Assembly (NCBI RefSeq): GCF_016865445.1
Contig: NZ_AP024412.1
Location: 1,054,001-1,118,000 of the forward strand
Length of the DNA stretch: 64,000 bases
DNA from: Mariniplasma anaerobium
GTDB taxonomy: Bacteria; Bacillota_I; Bacilli_A; Acholeplasmatales; Acholeplasmataceae
Direction: 5' to 3'
Below, piece after piece: positions 17,759-26,381 of this stretch. The notes beneath the pieces are model-generated. The model made no database searches, was not told the DNA's origin, and saw nothing but the letters and a program-made list of their open reading frames with translations. How positions within the stretch are numbered: position 1 is the first letter of the stretch; each line of letters opens with the position of its first letter. A program made the translations under genes and the position numbers.

Positions 17759-18876
17759 TAGAACTCACCTCCATCGATATCTGTATTGGTAATTGTGATA
17801 GTATTTGTTGAACTACTACCCGTATTTTTACTGAGTAGTTGGATTTTTTCTGTTAGTTTCACTCGATATTCTCCTAATGTAATCAATGCATAATTTAATG
17901 AATCCTTGAATGTGATCCCTGTGATCACCGATTCATAGGTTTTTCCTTTATGAATAAATGATATATAATCACCCAGATAGATATTGGTAAAAGGTACAAA
18001 CACCTTGTTTTTCATGTCGATCGTAAATGTAATATTGTGATCCAGTTTGGATGTTACCATTTCACTTCTTGCTTTAGTCTCTAATGTCTCAAAGTCATTA
18101 TCGGTATAGATATAACTTTTTGCCATTACACTTGTGTACCTATATTCAGATGTACTATCTTCGGTAATTTCACCAGTCGTAAGCAGACAATATATTTTAA
18201 TGCTGTGATAAATCTGATTATCACTTCTAGGATAAAAGACAACTTTATTAACAAGTTGACTTGTTGAATCATTGGTCTCCACATTTAAGATAGATGAGAA
18301 ATCGCTTTTAATCACCATACCTTGATTGACATTCACAATACGAAAAATAATGCCGGTAATTCGTCCTCTAAGATAAGTAACATCCGTACTAAAGCTAATG
18401 CCATATCCTTTTGAAACAAGTTCAAATAGCTTTGACATACTAATGATGTTATCCGCATCAAAGCTAAGACTTCCAGACACACTTGTTTCTTTGCTTACAG
18501 TCAAATAGGATAGATTCTGTTTTTCATCTGAGTTATTCTTAAAATAATTAGTAATAATTTGATAAAGGTGTTCTACTAAATCACCACTGAAACTAGATGC
18601 AGGTATTTCTAAATTGAAAATCTCCCTGAAATCAAGAGATTTAATGTTTGTTGTATAATCATCGTTTAATTCTATGCTTTCTAGTATGCCTATATATGAA
18701 TAGATATCATTTTTAAATACCACAATATCGCCTATCGTGCAGTTGATATTCGTTTTATTGACTTTGAATGTAGAACGTTTGATTAAAACCATATCTAAAG
18801 CAAGTTCATACTGATTAGTGACATATGCATTGTCTTTATACTGCAGTGTACTTCGATCAAGAAATAATAGTTTCAT
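17758..18876 (-). CDS. Tail-associated (Tal/gp37-like) protein
   Basis: 372 residues. Position right after the distal tail protein and content (INCTIGDIVVFKND, LFLDRSTLQYKD, NKVVFYPRSDNQ, FVPFTNIYLGDYISF) fit the gp27-fold tail hub proteins of siphoviruses of Gram-positive-type hosts (ReqiPepy6 gp37-like). It lacks a visible peptidase or lysozyme extension, unlike many Tal proteins, which would fit a host without peptidoglycan. Start codon three bases after the upstream stop. Confidence 0.65.
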   Translation of the reverse strand: MKLLFLDRSTLQYKDNAYVTNQYELALDMVLIKRSTFKVNKTNINCTIGDIVVFKNDIYSYIGILESIELNDDYTTNIKSLDFREIFNLEIPASSFSGDLVEHLYQIITNYFKNNSDEKQNLSYLTVSKETSVSGSLSFDADNIISMSKLFELVSKGYGISFSTDVTYLRGRITGIIFRIVNVNQGMVIKSDFSSILNVETNDSTSQLVNKVVFYPRSDNQIYHSIKIYCLLTTGEITEDSTSEYRYTSVMAKSYIYTDNDFETLETKARSEMVTSKLDHNITFTIDMKNKVFVPFTNIYLGDYISFIHKGKTYESVITGITFKDSLNYALITLGEYRVKLTEKIQLLSKNTGSSSTNTITITNTDIDGGEF

Positions 18877-18879
18877 AGA

Positions 18880-19710
18880 CTATATGCCTAAATAACCTTC
18901 AAGAATGGTTACTCTGCAGATGGACTCTGTAGCAACACCTGGTTTGAATTCAATCTCATAATTACCATGATCTAAGAATATGAAATTATCTTCTTCAAAA
19001 TCTTGAAGTCCATAAATGTCAGTAACTACTCCTAATTCATCCATGACCATTTCTTGTTTACTAGGAATAGAGTTTATGGTAATCGTTATATCTTCTGCAG
19101 TTAAATATAAACGTAATGTTGATACCACCTCTCCATTTTTCTTGATTAAAACTTCTGGATCAATGACACTTCCCATCATCTCAATCACTAAAGGAGCATC
19201 ATTTAAGCCTTCATTTTTAATAAAGAGTTTTCCTTCATAGGAACTTGAATAATAGTATGGATATGTATATGGATAGACTTTACCGCCTGATGAACCGTTG
19301 GCGATGATTTCATAGGTTTTTTCTTTTAACCATAGCGATAATTTCTTAAATATAATATTACTTTGAATGGTACTTGCCACTAGCTCTGCTTTTGATAAAC
19401 TTGCTACATCAACATAACAGTATGCCTTAAACGCATCATTTTGGTAATGTAATTTATATGCTTCGTTACTTTTGCTAATAAAATCAACAAATGCTTTATA
19501 TCCTTGATATCCTCTTAAAAATATTAATGTTTCTGATATTTCAGATAAAGGGATATTGTACTCTGAGCGAGAATAAAAACGGCTATACTCTAAGTACTTC
19601 ATATCCAAAGAAAAACCAAGACCACTCACTTGAGAGATAATGGTCTGGTTTTTATGATTGAAATAGTAAATATCACCGTATTCGTTTTCTAAATAAAATT
19701 GTCTGATCAA
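18880..19710 (-). CDS. Distal tail protein (Dit-like)
   Basis: 276 residues. N-terminus IRQFYLENEYGDIYYFN with SGLGFSL fits Dit/phage tail family proteins. A Tyr-rich linker (YPYTYPYYYSSSYEGK) separates the N-terminal ring domain from a galectin-like C-terminal half (LFIKNEGLNDAPLVIEM). Follows the tape measure gene with a 4-base overlap, the canonical order. Confidence 0.75.
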   Translation of the reverse strand: MIRQFYLENEYGDIYYFNHKNQTIISQVSGLGFSLDMKYLEYSRFYSRSEYNIPLSEISETLIFLRGYQGYKAFVDFISKSNEAYKLHYQNDAFKAYCYVDVASLSKAELVASTIQSNIIFKKLSLWLKEKTYEIIANGSSGGKVYPYTYPYYYSSSYEGKLFIKNEGLNDAPLVIEMMGSVIDPEVLIKKNGEVVSTLRLYLTAEDITITINSIPSKQEMVMDELGVVTDIYGLQDFEEDNFIFLDHGNYEIEFKPGVATESICRVTILEGYLGI

Positions 19711-21716
19711 ATCACACTACCTCCTAATGCCTTGTTAATTGAGTCAATATCAAAGGTTGGTGATGTTGTATTGATTGTGATGTTGTTTGTATTACTTGAT
19801 GATGAGCTTGAGTTCGAGTTATTTACTGTGCTAGATCCTTTCAAGTTAAATGTATCGGATAAGAAGCCTCCAATACCTCCAAAGAATCCACTGACTTTAT
19901 TTGCAGCATTTGATGCAAAATCACTAATACCATCGGTTACTTTATTAGCAATATCAGATATGCCATCAGTTACACTTGAAAAAGTATCTTTTACTTTGCC
20001 TCCAAAGTCACCTATCTTTTTAGGTAGTTCACCAATCCATTCAAATATCTTCTGAATGAATTCTACAATTTTTTGAACGATATTGAGTACCGGTTCAAGT
20101 ACAAACATCAATATTTTAATTGCTGGAACTAAGATTGCATTTAACACTTCACCAACAACTGTAATAAGTGGTGCTAAAGCTTCTAATATGCCAGCAAACA
20201 TACCAATTTGCATAATCAAGGGCATAAGTATGATATCTAAGATAGGAACAAGTAAATCAATCAGCATTACTACTAAATTGATGATTACATCTAATATAGG
20301 CTGTAATGCTGTCATCAGACTATCTACAATTAAGAGTATGGGTGGTAAGAGCTGCATGAATGTTTCCATCAGCCTACCAAGTAGTGCTCTAAATTCCTCG
20401 CTTTGAAATAACGCCATCGCTAAAATCGCGATTAGCGCGCCTATACCAAGCGTGGCAAAGTTTATACCTGCACCAGCAAAAAGCCCCGCAGAACCGACAC
20501 CTTTAAGCGTCATGGCCACAATATTGAGTAGTGGTCCAACTTTACCAACAATTGCTAAAACAGGACCGATAGCAGCAACTAATCCAATGAGCGTTGCGAC
20601 CATCTTCTTAGTATCTGAATCTAGATTGTTCCATCTAAAAACCCAGTCTTTTACAACTGGGATCATTTCATCTCTTACTTTTATGATTAATGCTTGCAGG
20701 ATTGGCATCATGGTTGTCGCGATATCTACACCTAAGCTAGATAAGGCTTGTTTTGTTCTATCGAGTGCATCAGTAAACTCGCCTGCTTGAGCAGCTTGCT
20801 CATTAGTCACTATGCCAAGATCTCTTGCTTCTTGTCTTAAGTCTCTAATAGTAGAAATCTCACTGGAAAGAATAGGTATGAGTTCTGTTCCAATTTTCTC
20901 TCCAAAGAATTCATTGGCAACACCAACTCTTAAGGCTTCATCTTCTACCTTACTTAATGCTTCACTAATAATTTCAAATGCCTCATCAGCATTCTTACCT
21001 TTTAAATCGTCGACTGATAATCCAATCAAGTCTAAACTATCAGCTACTTTATCAGCGTTTCCAGTTGCAATATCACCTAAGATACCATTGATTTTAATAA
21101 ATGCCTTATTAAGACTCTCAGTTGATGTTCCCATGATCGTAGCAACATGATTCCATTCCTGGAATGCTTCTGCAGTTAAACCTATCTTTTGTGCGGTATC
21201 TCCAATCGAATCAGCAGAATATGCCGCTTTGACTGAAAAGGCCGTTAAAGCAGAAACGGCTCCTAAAATAGGAACCGTTAAAGATTTTGTGAGCGTTGAT
21301 CCAAGTTTACCAATCTTGTCAAATTTAGCATTGCTTAACTCTCTAATTTTATCATTGGTTTTACCAAGTTCATTGTTTAGTTTAGATAACTCTGCTTCAG
21401 TATATTGAACATTGCGCTTTAGCTTATTAAATTCTTCTTGACTCATATCACCAATTTGTACAGCCTTTTTTGCTTTAGTAAGTTCTTGATTCTGTGTTTC
21501 TAGTTTTTTCTTTGTTTGATTTAAGACATCATTTAGTTTACCTTGTTTTGATTTCCAAAGGTCTAGGTTAGATGAATCATAACGAAGATTCGTATTAATG
21601 GCTTTAAGGTCTTTGTTTTGTTCTTTTAAATCTTTCTTAATGCCATTGAGCTCATTTTCTAGATCTTTACCATCAAGCGTTAACTTTATGTTTAATCCTT
21701 TGACTGTTTCTGCCAT
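19707..21716 (-). CDS. Tail tape measure protein
   Basis: 669 residues. The N-terminal ~135 residues are coiled coil (KKDLKEQNKDLKAINTNL, TEAELSKLNNELGK). Next comes a TP901-like core (IGLTAEAFQEWNHVATIMG, LGIVTNEQAAQAGEFTDALD), several hydrophobic helices (about 375-400, 420-440 and 470-550), and a Ser/Asn-rich tail. SD GGAGGTGAG is strong. At roughly 1.5 angstrom per residue this predicts a tail near 100 nm. No lytic transglycosylase or peptidase domain is evident. Confidence 0.9.
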   Translation of the reverse strand: MAETVKGLNIKLTLDGKDLENELNGIKKDLKEQNKDLKAINTNLRYDSSNLDLWKSKQGKLNDVLNQTKKKLETQNQELTKAKKAVQIGDMSQEEFNKLKRNVQYTEAELSKLNNELGKTNDKIRELSNAKFDKIGKLGSTLTKSLTVPILGAVSALTAFSVKAAYSADSIGDTAQKIGLTAEAFQEWNHVATIMGTSTESLNKAFIKINGILGDIATGNADKVADSLDLIGLSVDDLKGKNADEAFEIISEALSKVEDEALRVGVANEFFGEKIGTELIPILSSEISTIRDLRQEARDLGIVTNEQAAQAGEFTDALDRTKQALSSLGVDIATTMMPILQALIIKVRDEMIPVVKDWVFRWNNLDSDTKKMVATLIGLVAAIGPVLAIVGKVGPLLNIVAMTLKGVGSAGLFAGAGINFATLGIGALIAILAMALFQSEEFRALLGRLMETFMQLLPPILLIVDSLMTALQPILDVIINLVVMLIDLLVPILDIILMPLIMQIGMFAGILEALAPLITVVGEVLNAILVPAIKILMFVLEPVLNIVQKIVEFIQKIFEWIGELPKKIGDFGGKVKDTFSSVTDGISDIANKVTDGISDFASNAANKVSGFFGGIGGFLSDTFNLKGSSTVNNSNSSSSSSNTNNITINTTSPTFDIDSINKALGGSVI

Positions 21717-21762
21717 TAAAACTCACCTCCATCTATTAGTACAACCAACATCTAAAATACAA

Positions 21763-21786
21763 AAAGCACATGAAATCATGTGCTTT
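21763..21786 (-). terminator. Terminator-like hairpin between a 21-codon ORF and the tape measure gene
   Basis: 10-bp perfect stem AAAGCACATG/CATGTGCTTT (21763-21772 with 21777-21786) with a 4-base loop. The minus-strand 3' side runs into TTTTTG. It sits inside the late tail operon, 46 bases before the tape measure ATG, so it would attenuate or insulate. Confidence 0.6.
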
Positions 21787-21817
21787 AGGACTTCTATAAG
21801 AAGATTCTTAAGATTTC

Positions 21818-21883
21818 TCAAATTAATGAGATTACACTGCATATACTTCCTGCAGTATAAATGAAATTTTTAAATTTCTTCAT
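21818..21883 (-). CDS. 21-residue small hydrophobic peptide
   Basis: ATG at 21883 preceded by a near-perfect SD GGAGGTGA at 7-base spacing; frame MKKFKNFIYTAGSICSVISL plus Ile, then TGA. A Lys-rich N-terminus is followed by a hydrophobic segment. A 6-bp hairpin (GCTACT/AGTAGC, 21899-21913) abuts the SD, a promoter lies upstream and a terminator downstream. No family is recognised. It could be a type I toxin-like peptide, a leader peptide or an incidental frame. Confidence 0.5.
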   Translation of the reverse strand: MKKFKNFIYTAGSICSVISLI

Positions 21884-21929
21884 CTATAAATCACCTCCGC
21901 TACTCTTAGTAGCCATTAGAAGTGTTTTT

Positions 21930-21958
21930 ATTTTATCATATCTCTTAGGTATCTACAA
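21930..21958 (-). promoter_or_regulatory. Candidate promoter for the small-peptide unit
   Basis: TTGTAG (21958-21953) and TAAAAT (21935-21930) at 17-base spacing on the minus strand, 47 bases before the peptide ATG. The -35 overlaps the stop of the tail-chaperone extension. Confidence 0.4.
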
Positions 21959-22138
21959 TAAGTACCTATCAATATCACTTTGTGTTGCTCTTTTATTTGA
22001 TTGTTTGCCATTATTTACATTCATTTCAAGCTCTACAATATCGAAGTAAGTTGCTAGATCAAAGTTTTTTGTGCCTTCAATAGAAATATTTAAATGAGCG
22101 AGATTGAATATAATGTTTGCTGTTATGTTTACATCATC
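21953..22138 (-). other. Frameshift extension of the tail assembly chaperone (gpGT-like part)
   Basis: After the chaperone stop at 22137, the +1 (equivalently -2) frame stays open for 61 codons to a TAG at 21953. It encodes NITANIIFNLAHLNISI, NFDLATYFDIVELEMNV and DIDRYLL, which looks like the short helical 'T' segment of siphovirus tail chaperones. The junction is a run of seven As before the TGA (22146-22140). The -1 frame closes after four codons, so the shift would have to be +1 or -2. No in-frame start with an SD was found for separate translation. Confidence 0.55.
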
Positions 22139-22490
22139 ATTTTTTTGTGGGTTGCTTGGGTGTGGGTCTTTTCTGAAATGTACCTAGCATTTCACCTATC
22201 GCATTCGTCAGATTTTCTAATTCATCTTGATTGCTTAATAAAGAAAAATCCAATGACATTAAAAAGTCATTGTAAGATTGTTTGCTGAAAGGTCTGTTTA
22301 ACACATAGATGATTCGAAAGATGGTATCAATTACTGTTGATAGATCATCTTCCTTTTTTATGCTTGATTTTTCTATTTTTTTTATATCGCTGAACAATTC
22401 TGTAGAAAATACGTTACGATAATCAATGATCGTAAATAGTGACGAATGAAGGCGATAATCTTTATCGCCTAGTTTAAGTGTTCTTTCCAT
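22137..22490 (-). CDS. Tail assembly chaperone (gpG-like)
   Basis: 117 residues. Compact helical protein, N-terminus RTLKLGDKDYRLHSSLFTII typical of the TAC family, sitting between tail tube and tape measure as expected. It ends in a Pro/Lys tail RPTPKQPTKK over the A7 run. The longer form would be about 178 residues if ribosomes shift into the downstream frame. Confidence 0.75.
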   Translation of the reverse strand: MERTLKLGDKDYRLHSSLFTIIDYRNVFSTELFSDIKKIEKSSIKKEDDLSTVIDTIFRIIYVLNRPFSKQSYNDFLMSLDFSLLSNQDELENLTNAIGEMLGTFQKRPTPKQPTKK

Positions 22491-22499
22491 GTTCTCTCC

Positions 22500-23066
22500 T
22501 TAAATGAATGTTGGTAATCCTGGTGTAGTCGTAAGAAAAGATGGATAGTTTGTATCCCCTACGCCTGCAATAACTCTGAGAATCAAATTATTTCCGGATT
22601 CAATTGGTCTAGCTGTAATGTTTAGTGTGATTGAGTTTGCCTCAATGGAATCCGCTTTAGATTTACTTGCATCACCTGATGGCGTCGCTGTACATAAAAA
22701 ATACCAAATGCGTCTAGCTTTGATATCACCTTGAATTTCATATCCTAAAGCAAATGTCTTTGTTTCACTATTTACTACCTCTACTAGGTTTCCATTAACA
22801 TCTTCTAATACACCAAAGATGTCCTTTTTAAATACATCATCGATTTCTGTAAATTTTAGTGTGACTGTTGTACCTGAATTTGATACCAAGGTCGCGATGA
22901 CTTTATCATCAGCATACACTTGTGTGCTACCACCGATTGCTTCAGTCGTAATCTCTTGTGCTCCTTCTAAGCGTTTAGGTGGTGCAAATGTCCAACTACC
23001 ATCTTCTGCTTGTGTAGCGAGCGCATAGTGAACGTTTGTTAAACCAAATGTAACTTTATTGCTCAT
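22500..23066 (-). CDS. Major tail (tube) protein, phi13-type
   Basis: 188 residues. N-terminus KVTFGLTNVHYALATQ with FAPPKRLEGAQEITTEAIGG is typical of the phi13-family major tail proteins. QVYADDKVIATL and TLKFTEIDDVF follow, then a C-terminal RPIESGNNLILRVIAG. It would form the non-contractile tail tube. SD AGGAGG lies close to the ATG. Confidence 0.9.
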   Translation of the reverse strand: MSNKVTFGLTNVHYALATQAEDGSWTFAPPKRLEGAQEITTEAIGGSTQVYADDKVIATLVSNSGTTVTLKFTEIDDVFKKDIFGVLEDVNGNLVEVVNSETKTFALGYEIQGDIKARRIWYFLCTATPSGDASKSKADSIEANSITLNITARPIESGNNLILRVIAGVGDTNYPSFLTTTPGLPTFI

Positions 23067-23402
23067 TTAAAAAACCTCCTGTTTGATTTCATATACTCTG
23101 TTGACTGAACTGTCTTCATTGACAAATTCAGATAATAATTCAAATTCATATCCCATAAAATATAGGGACGCTTCTAATTGTTCCTCTAAACCTAAATTCT
23201 TCTTTTCAGTAATTAAACTAACTTGAAAGGTTGCTACTTTCGCAACCACTCGATCATCAGCATAGACTATCGCTCGATTACTTAATTCTTGATAGATGAT
23301 GTAATTTCGATCTTCTTCTAATCCATCTCTGGTTCCATAAGATACCTTACCAGGTAAAACAGAATTCAAAGTATCAAATAAAGCTTCTAATTTTTCCTGC
23401 AC
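23067..23402 (-). CDS. Tail terminator/completion protein
   Basis: 111 residues, in the slot between the gp10-like protein and the tail tube. The sequence (YGTRDGLEEDRNYIIYQE, AIVYADDRVVAKVATFQVSLI) matches small tail-completion proteins of HK97-type siphoviruses. Stop and start are adjacent to the neighbours. Function inferred from order and general resemblance. Confidence 0.65.
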   Translation of the reverse strand: MQEKLEALFDTLNSVLPGKVSYGTRDGLEEDRNYIIYQELSNRAIVYADDRVVAKVATFQVSLITEKKNLGLEEQLEASLYFMGYEFELLSEFVNEDSSVNRVYEIKQEVF

Positions 23403-23794
23403 TAAACATCACCTTTTTCAATAATTCTTTTAATATCTTCTAACATTTTAGGAGTTAGCAAATCATAGGCTGGCCGCATAAATGGTCTTGGTCCTACATA
23501 TTTTCCACTGCGATGTGTAAACCCAAATTCAAGTAAGTGTGTCAGTTTCCCTTTTTTATTAGAAAAGATAAAGATTGTCTTATTGATTCCGCTACCTTGA
23601 GGTTCAGCAATAAAAGAATCAGCAAATGGTTTTGAACCACCACTTCTTGGCGCGTGCGTTTTAATGTACTTCACAATTTCCTGTGCTGTTTCATCCAGTC
23701 GTTTTTCGAGCTTCACAATAATTTCTTGTGCATAGTCATCTACCATACTAGATATAGCAGCACCTAAATCATCAAGCGTAACCAATGACATCAC
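23402..23794 (-). CDS. HK97 gp10-like tail component
   Basis: 130 residues with a long N-terminal helix (EIIVKLEKRLDETAQEIV) and the family signature THAPRSGG, then LLEFGFTHRSGKYVGPRPF and MRPAYD. This is the HK97-gp10 family neck/tail component. One-base overlap with the next gene and 23-base overlap with the previous. Confidence 0.85.
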   Translation of the reverse strand: MMSLVTLDDLGAAISSMVDDYAQEIIVKLEKRLDETAQEIVKYIKTHAPRSGGSKPFADSFIAEPQGSGINKTIFIFSNKKGKLTHLLEFGFTHRSGKYVGPRPFMRPAYDLLTPKMLEDIKRIIEKGDV

Positions 23795-24107
23795 TCTTTC
23801 TGATTTTCGTTTTATTCAAATAGAGTTCAATAAACTGTCCTATCTGATAGGTTCGTTCAATCTTGTATATGACATCAGAAATATCTGCATATTTACTGTT
23901 GTCATATAAGAAACTTTGAATCTTGAGTGCAATATCAATCTTGATGTTTGATCGCTTACTCTCATAATATTCATTTGATGTAATACTAAAATTGATACCT
24001 ATCACTTCTTTTGAATGTTGAAGTTGATAGGTTGAAGATCCAATAGAATTTTGAACCAAATCCATGGTTAGCAATTTTAATCTGATATTTGGTGAATTAG
24101 GATACAT
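23772..24107 (-). CDS. Head-tail joining (head closure) protein
   Basis: 111 residues, beta-rich, no diagnostic motif (IRLKLLTMDLVQNSIGSS near the N-terminus). Between the gp6-like connector and gp10-like protein, where head-closure proteins (SPP1 gp16/HK97 gp7-like) are always found. Overlaps both neighbours. Assignment depends on order. Confidence 0.6.
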   Translation of the reverse strand: MYPNSPNIRLKLLTMDLVQNSIGSSTYQLQHSKEVIGINFSITSNEYYESKRSNIKIDIALKIQSFLYDNSKYADISDVIYKIERTYQIGQFIELYLNKTKIRKSDVIGYA

Positions 24108-24393
24108 TTTCTTGTGCTCCCTTTGTTAATGCAATTTGACCGACCAACATATCAAATGTCTTTGGTAGTTCTTTTGCACTTCCATCATTTTTGAAGCCAA
24201 AAAATGTCTTCACATAAATAATAATCACCGTGCTAACCATTGGATTCGATTCGTCATTAATATAAGAAGGATCAATCCCACAACTTATCAGATATGCTTT
24301 GCAGCTACTAATGTGAGTTGATAACTCATCGTCAGCATATGATTCTGACAGGGGGATGAGTAGTGCTTTTTTAACAATGTCTAATATCGCCAT
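24097..24393 (-). CDS. Head-tail connector, gp6-like
   Basis: 98 residues, all helical. IVKKALLIPLSESYADDELS and ISSCKAYLISCGID, followed by VIIIYVKTFFGFKNDG, match the phage gp6-like/DNA packaging connector family that rings the portal. First gene after the major capsid protein. Confidence 0.75.
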   Translation of the reverse strand: MAILDIVKKALLIPLSESYADDELSTHISSCKAYLISCGIDPSYINDESNPMVSTVIIIYVKTFFGFKNDGSAKELPKTFDMLVGQIALTKGAQENVS

Positions 24394-24434
24394 GAGATCA
24401 ATCCTTTCTTACCCTATTTAACTATCTACTGTTA

Positions 24435-25568
24435 TTAGATAACAGCTTTCTTTTTGATACGTAGGAATCCGTTATAGCCCACTACGTTACCACCCGTGAA
24501 TACTGATGCTTTGTAGCTGATGATTCCATCTTTAAATTTGTAATCTGTTGATTTGCCAATTTCAACTGATGAGAACACAGGCACTTCATAGTTCTTAAGT
24601 GCACCATAGGCAATAACATATTCACCAGCTGCAGTATTGCTGTCAGAGACCGCTTTACAATGTGAGTTGATGATATAAGGAATCCCATCGATTGTTTTGC
24701 TCACATAATCGATGGTATGAACTTTGCGACCTTCTTGAGTCTTAAGTCCTGCAAATGCGCGTAAGTCATTCTTATTTAAGATAAGAACTGCACCACCTTC
24801 GATTTCTTCATCTCCACCATAGGCAAAGACGATGTCATCAAGTGTTTGATCAGTGATCGCTTCAATTTCAAGTGCTGCTTTATCTGCAAGTGCAACGGCT
24901 GCATCACTAAAGATTCCAGTGAATGTATTGGTTGTTCCTGCACCACGTAAGATTTGTTCACTGATTTTCTTTTTGAGTGAAATATTGATATTACGTAATA
25001 CTTCTGCTTGGTAAGGAATAGAAGGCAGTTTTTCTAACTCTTCAGTAATTTCTGTATAAGCAGTAATCTTTACTTTAGAAATCGTTAAATATCCAAATGC
25101 AGGTTCAGTTTCACTATAAGGTTGTCCTTCAAGTGTCGTTCCAGCAATGCCATTGCTTTTAACAAATGATTTTTTGTAAGTTTCTCCACCATTTAGATTG
25201 ATCACATTGACGCGATCCACAAGCGTTGATACTTGAGCAAATGGAATAGGTGCTAATCCAGAAGCTGTGTGTTCGGTTAATAAAATCTCTTCACTTGATA
25301 CTTGGATAACACGATTTTCACGTAAACTAGCCCCACGCTGTTCTAGTTTCTCTTTATCGATTTTATTTCTGTTATCGATTACAATCGGTTTTATTTCTGT
25401 TTTAGTTGCGATTGCCATTTTCTTATCAATCACACCACGTTCTTCTTGAAGCACAGTTGTTTCAGTTTCTAGTGTTTCAAGTTTGGTAATCTCTGTTTCG
25501 TTATCAACAAGACCTCTGATTTCAGTCAGTCTTGATTCGATTTCTTTTCTTCTTAATTCTAAATTCAT
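24435..25568 (-). CDS. Major capsid protein, HK97 fold
   Basis: 377 residues. The first ~100 form a coiled-coil scaffold domain (LELRRKEIESRLTEIRGLV, LETLETETTVLQEERG) expected to be removed by the prohead protease. The HK97 fold follows: EHTASGLAPIPFAQVST, AYTEITEELEKLPSIPYQ (spine helix region), ILNKNDLRAFAGLKTQEG, and a C-terminal VFTGGNVVGYNGF. Directly after the protease gene. Confidence 0.93.
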   Translation of the reverse strand: MNLELRRKEIESRLTEIRGLVDNETEITKLETLETETTVLQEERGVIDKKMAIATKTEIKPIVIDNRNKIDKEKLEQRGASLRENRVIQVSSEEILLTEHTASGLAPIPFAQVSTLVDRVNVINLNGGETYKKSFVKSNGIAGTTLEGQPYSETEPAFGYLTISKVKITAYTEITEELEKLPSIPYQAEVLRNINISLKKKISEQILRGAGTTNTFTGIFSDAAVALADKAALEIEAITDQTLDDIVFAYGGDEEIEGGAVLILNKNDLRAFAGLKTQEGRKVHTIDYVSKTIDGIPYIINSHCKAVSDSNTAAGEYVIAYGALKNYEVPVFSSVEIGKSTDYKFKDGIISYKASVFTGGNVVGYNGFLRIKKKAVI

Positions 25569-25582
25569 CGTTATTCTCCTTT

Positions 25583-26176
25583 TTAAATTCGTGTTTTAAT
25601 TTTAATACGTTTTTTAATAATAATTGATTTTTTTTCTTGCTCTTCTAACTCCATAGCCTTTAGTTCTAATTCCATAGATTCTAAAGAACGAGCATATATA
25701 CTAGTTGCATCATATGCCGGTGTATCCACAACCGACACATCATACAAGCGTTCTATCTTTGTAATAGTCCTTTTTGGTATTCTACCTTCACGATTCCATA
25801 CTTGTTCATCAACAGTAAAAGCAAAACTCATTTTATCTAGCAATCCACTTCTGACCATCTTGTAGATGTCTTGGTTCGTATTGGTATCGAGTAATTCAGC
25901 ACGAACTTTTAAACCAATATTATCTACGGTTAGCGATAAGGATTGGTTCTTGGTTCTGGCAATAATTAAAAAGGAGTCCATATGATTGTATTTCATAGGA
26001 ACATCCTTCATTTTAGTATCACTTAGTGCTCTAGAATCAATTTGTTCTATGAAGCCATATTCTTCATCACCTATCAGAGTTTCGTTATTAAAGACTAGTG
26101 CATAACCTTCCAAGATCATTTTGTCATCTTCCTCATGAAGGGTAACATCTGCGAGCCTAGTTTCCTTGATCATCAT
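25583..26176 (-). CDS. HK97-family prohead protease
   Basis: 197 residues. EGYALVFNNET (N-terminal strand), MKYNHMDSFLIIAR (catalytic His about 66), GLLDKMSFAFTV (catalytic Ser about 114) and RLYDVSVVDTPAYDAT (family end motif) are all present. It matures the capsid by removing the scaffold domain of the next gene product. C-terminal ~30 residues are a Lys/Glu/Ile-rich tail. It starts inside the end of the preceding small gene (20-base overlap). Confidence 0.93.
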   Translation of the reverse strand: MMIKETRLADVTLHEEDDKMILEGYALVFNNETLIGDEEYGFIEQIDSRALSDTKMKDVPMKYNHMDSFLIIARTKNQSLSLTVDNIGLKVRAELLDTNTNQDIYKMVRSGLLDKMSFAFTVDEQVWNREGRIPKRTITKIERLYDVSVVDTPAYDATSIYARSLESMELELKAMELEEQEKKSIIIKKRIKIKTRI

Positions 26177-26381
26177 TTCTGACCTCTACTTTCTTTGATT
26201 TGGTGACTGGTTGTTTATCAGTCTTTTGATATTCATATTCAAGCTCAGAGTCCTTATAGAATAAAGACTCTAGCTTTTCCTTTTTACAATAATCATCAAT
26301 GATAATTGTCTTTTGTTTTTGTGTCTCCAAGACGACCTTAAGTGCATCTTCAGATATCTTTCCATTAACTGTTATTTTCAT
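26157..26381 (-). CDS. Small phage protein between portal and protease
   Basis: 74 residues, highly charged (24 Lys/Arg/Glu-rich positions by eye), no known motif. It overlaps the portal stop by 17 bases and the protease start by 20 bases, so it is coupled to head assembly. Unrecognised. Confidence 0.55.
   Translation of the reverse strand: MKITVNGKISEDALKVVLETQKQKTIIIDDYCKKEKLESLFYKDSELEYEYQKTDKQPVTKSKKVEVRNDDQGN

Noticed and set aside
22137-22139. Possibility that TGA encodes Trp (Mycoplasma code), which would extend several ORFs
   Set aside because: Recognised proteins have conserved Trp encoded by TGG and end at TGA in the expected places; reading through TGA here gives non-conserved sequence.
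22131-22146. Standard -1 slippage in the tail chaperone
   Set aside because: The -1 frame ends after four codons; only the +1/-2 frame is long and family-like.
24482-24961. Alternative minus-strand frames inside the capsid gene
   Set aside because: Out-of-frame shadows of the major capsid protein.
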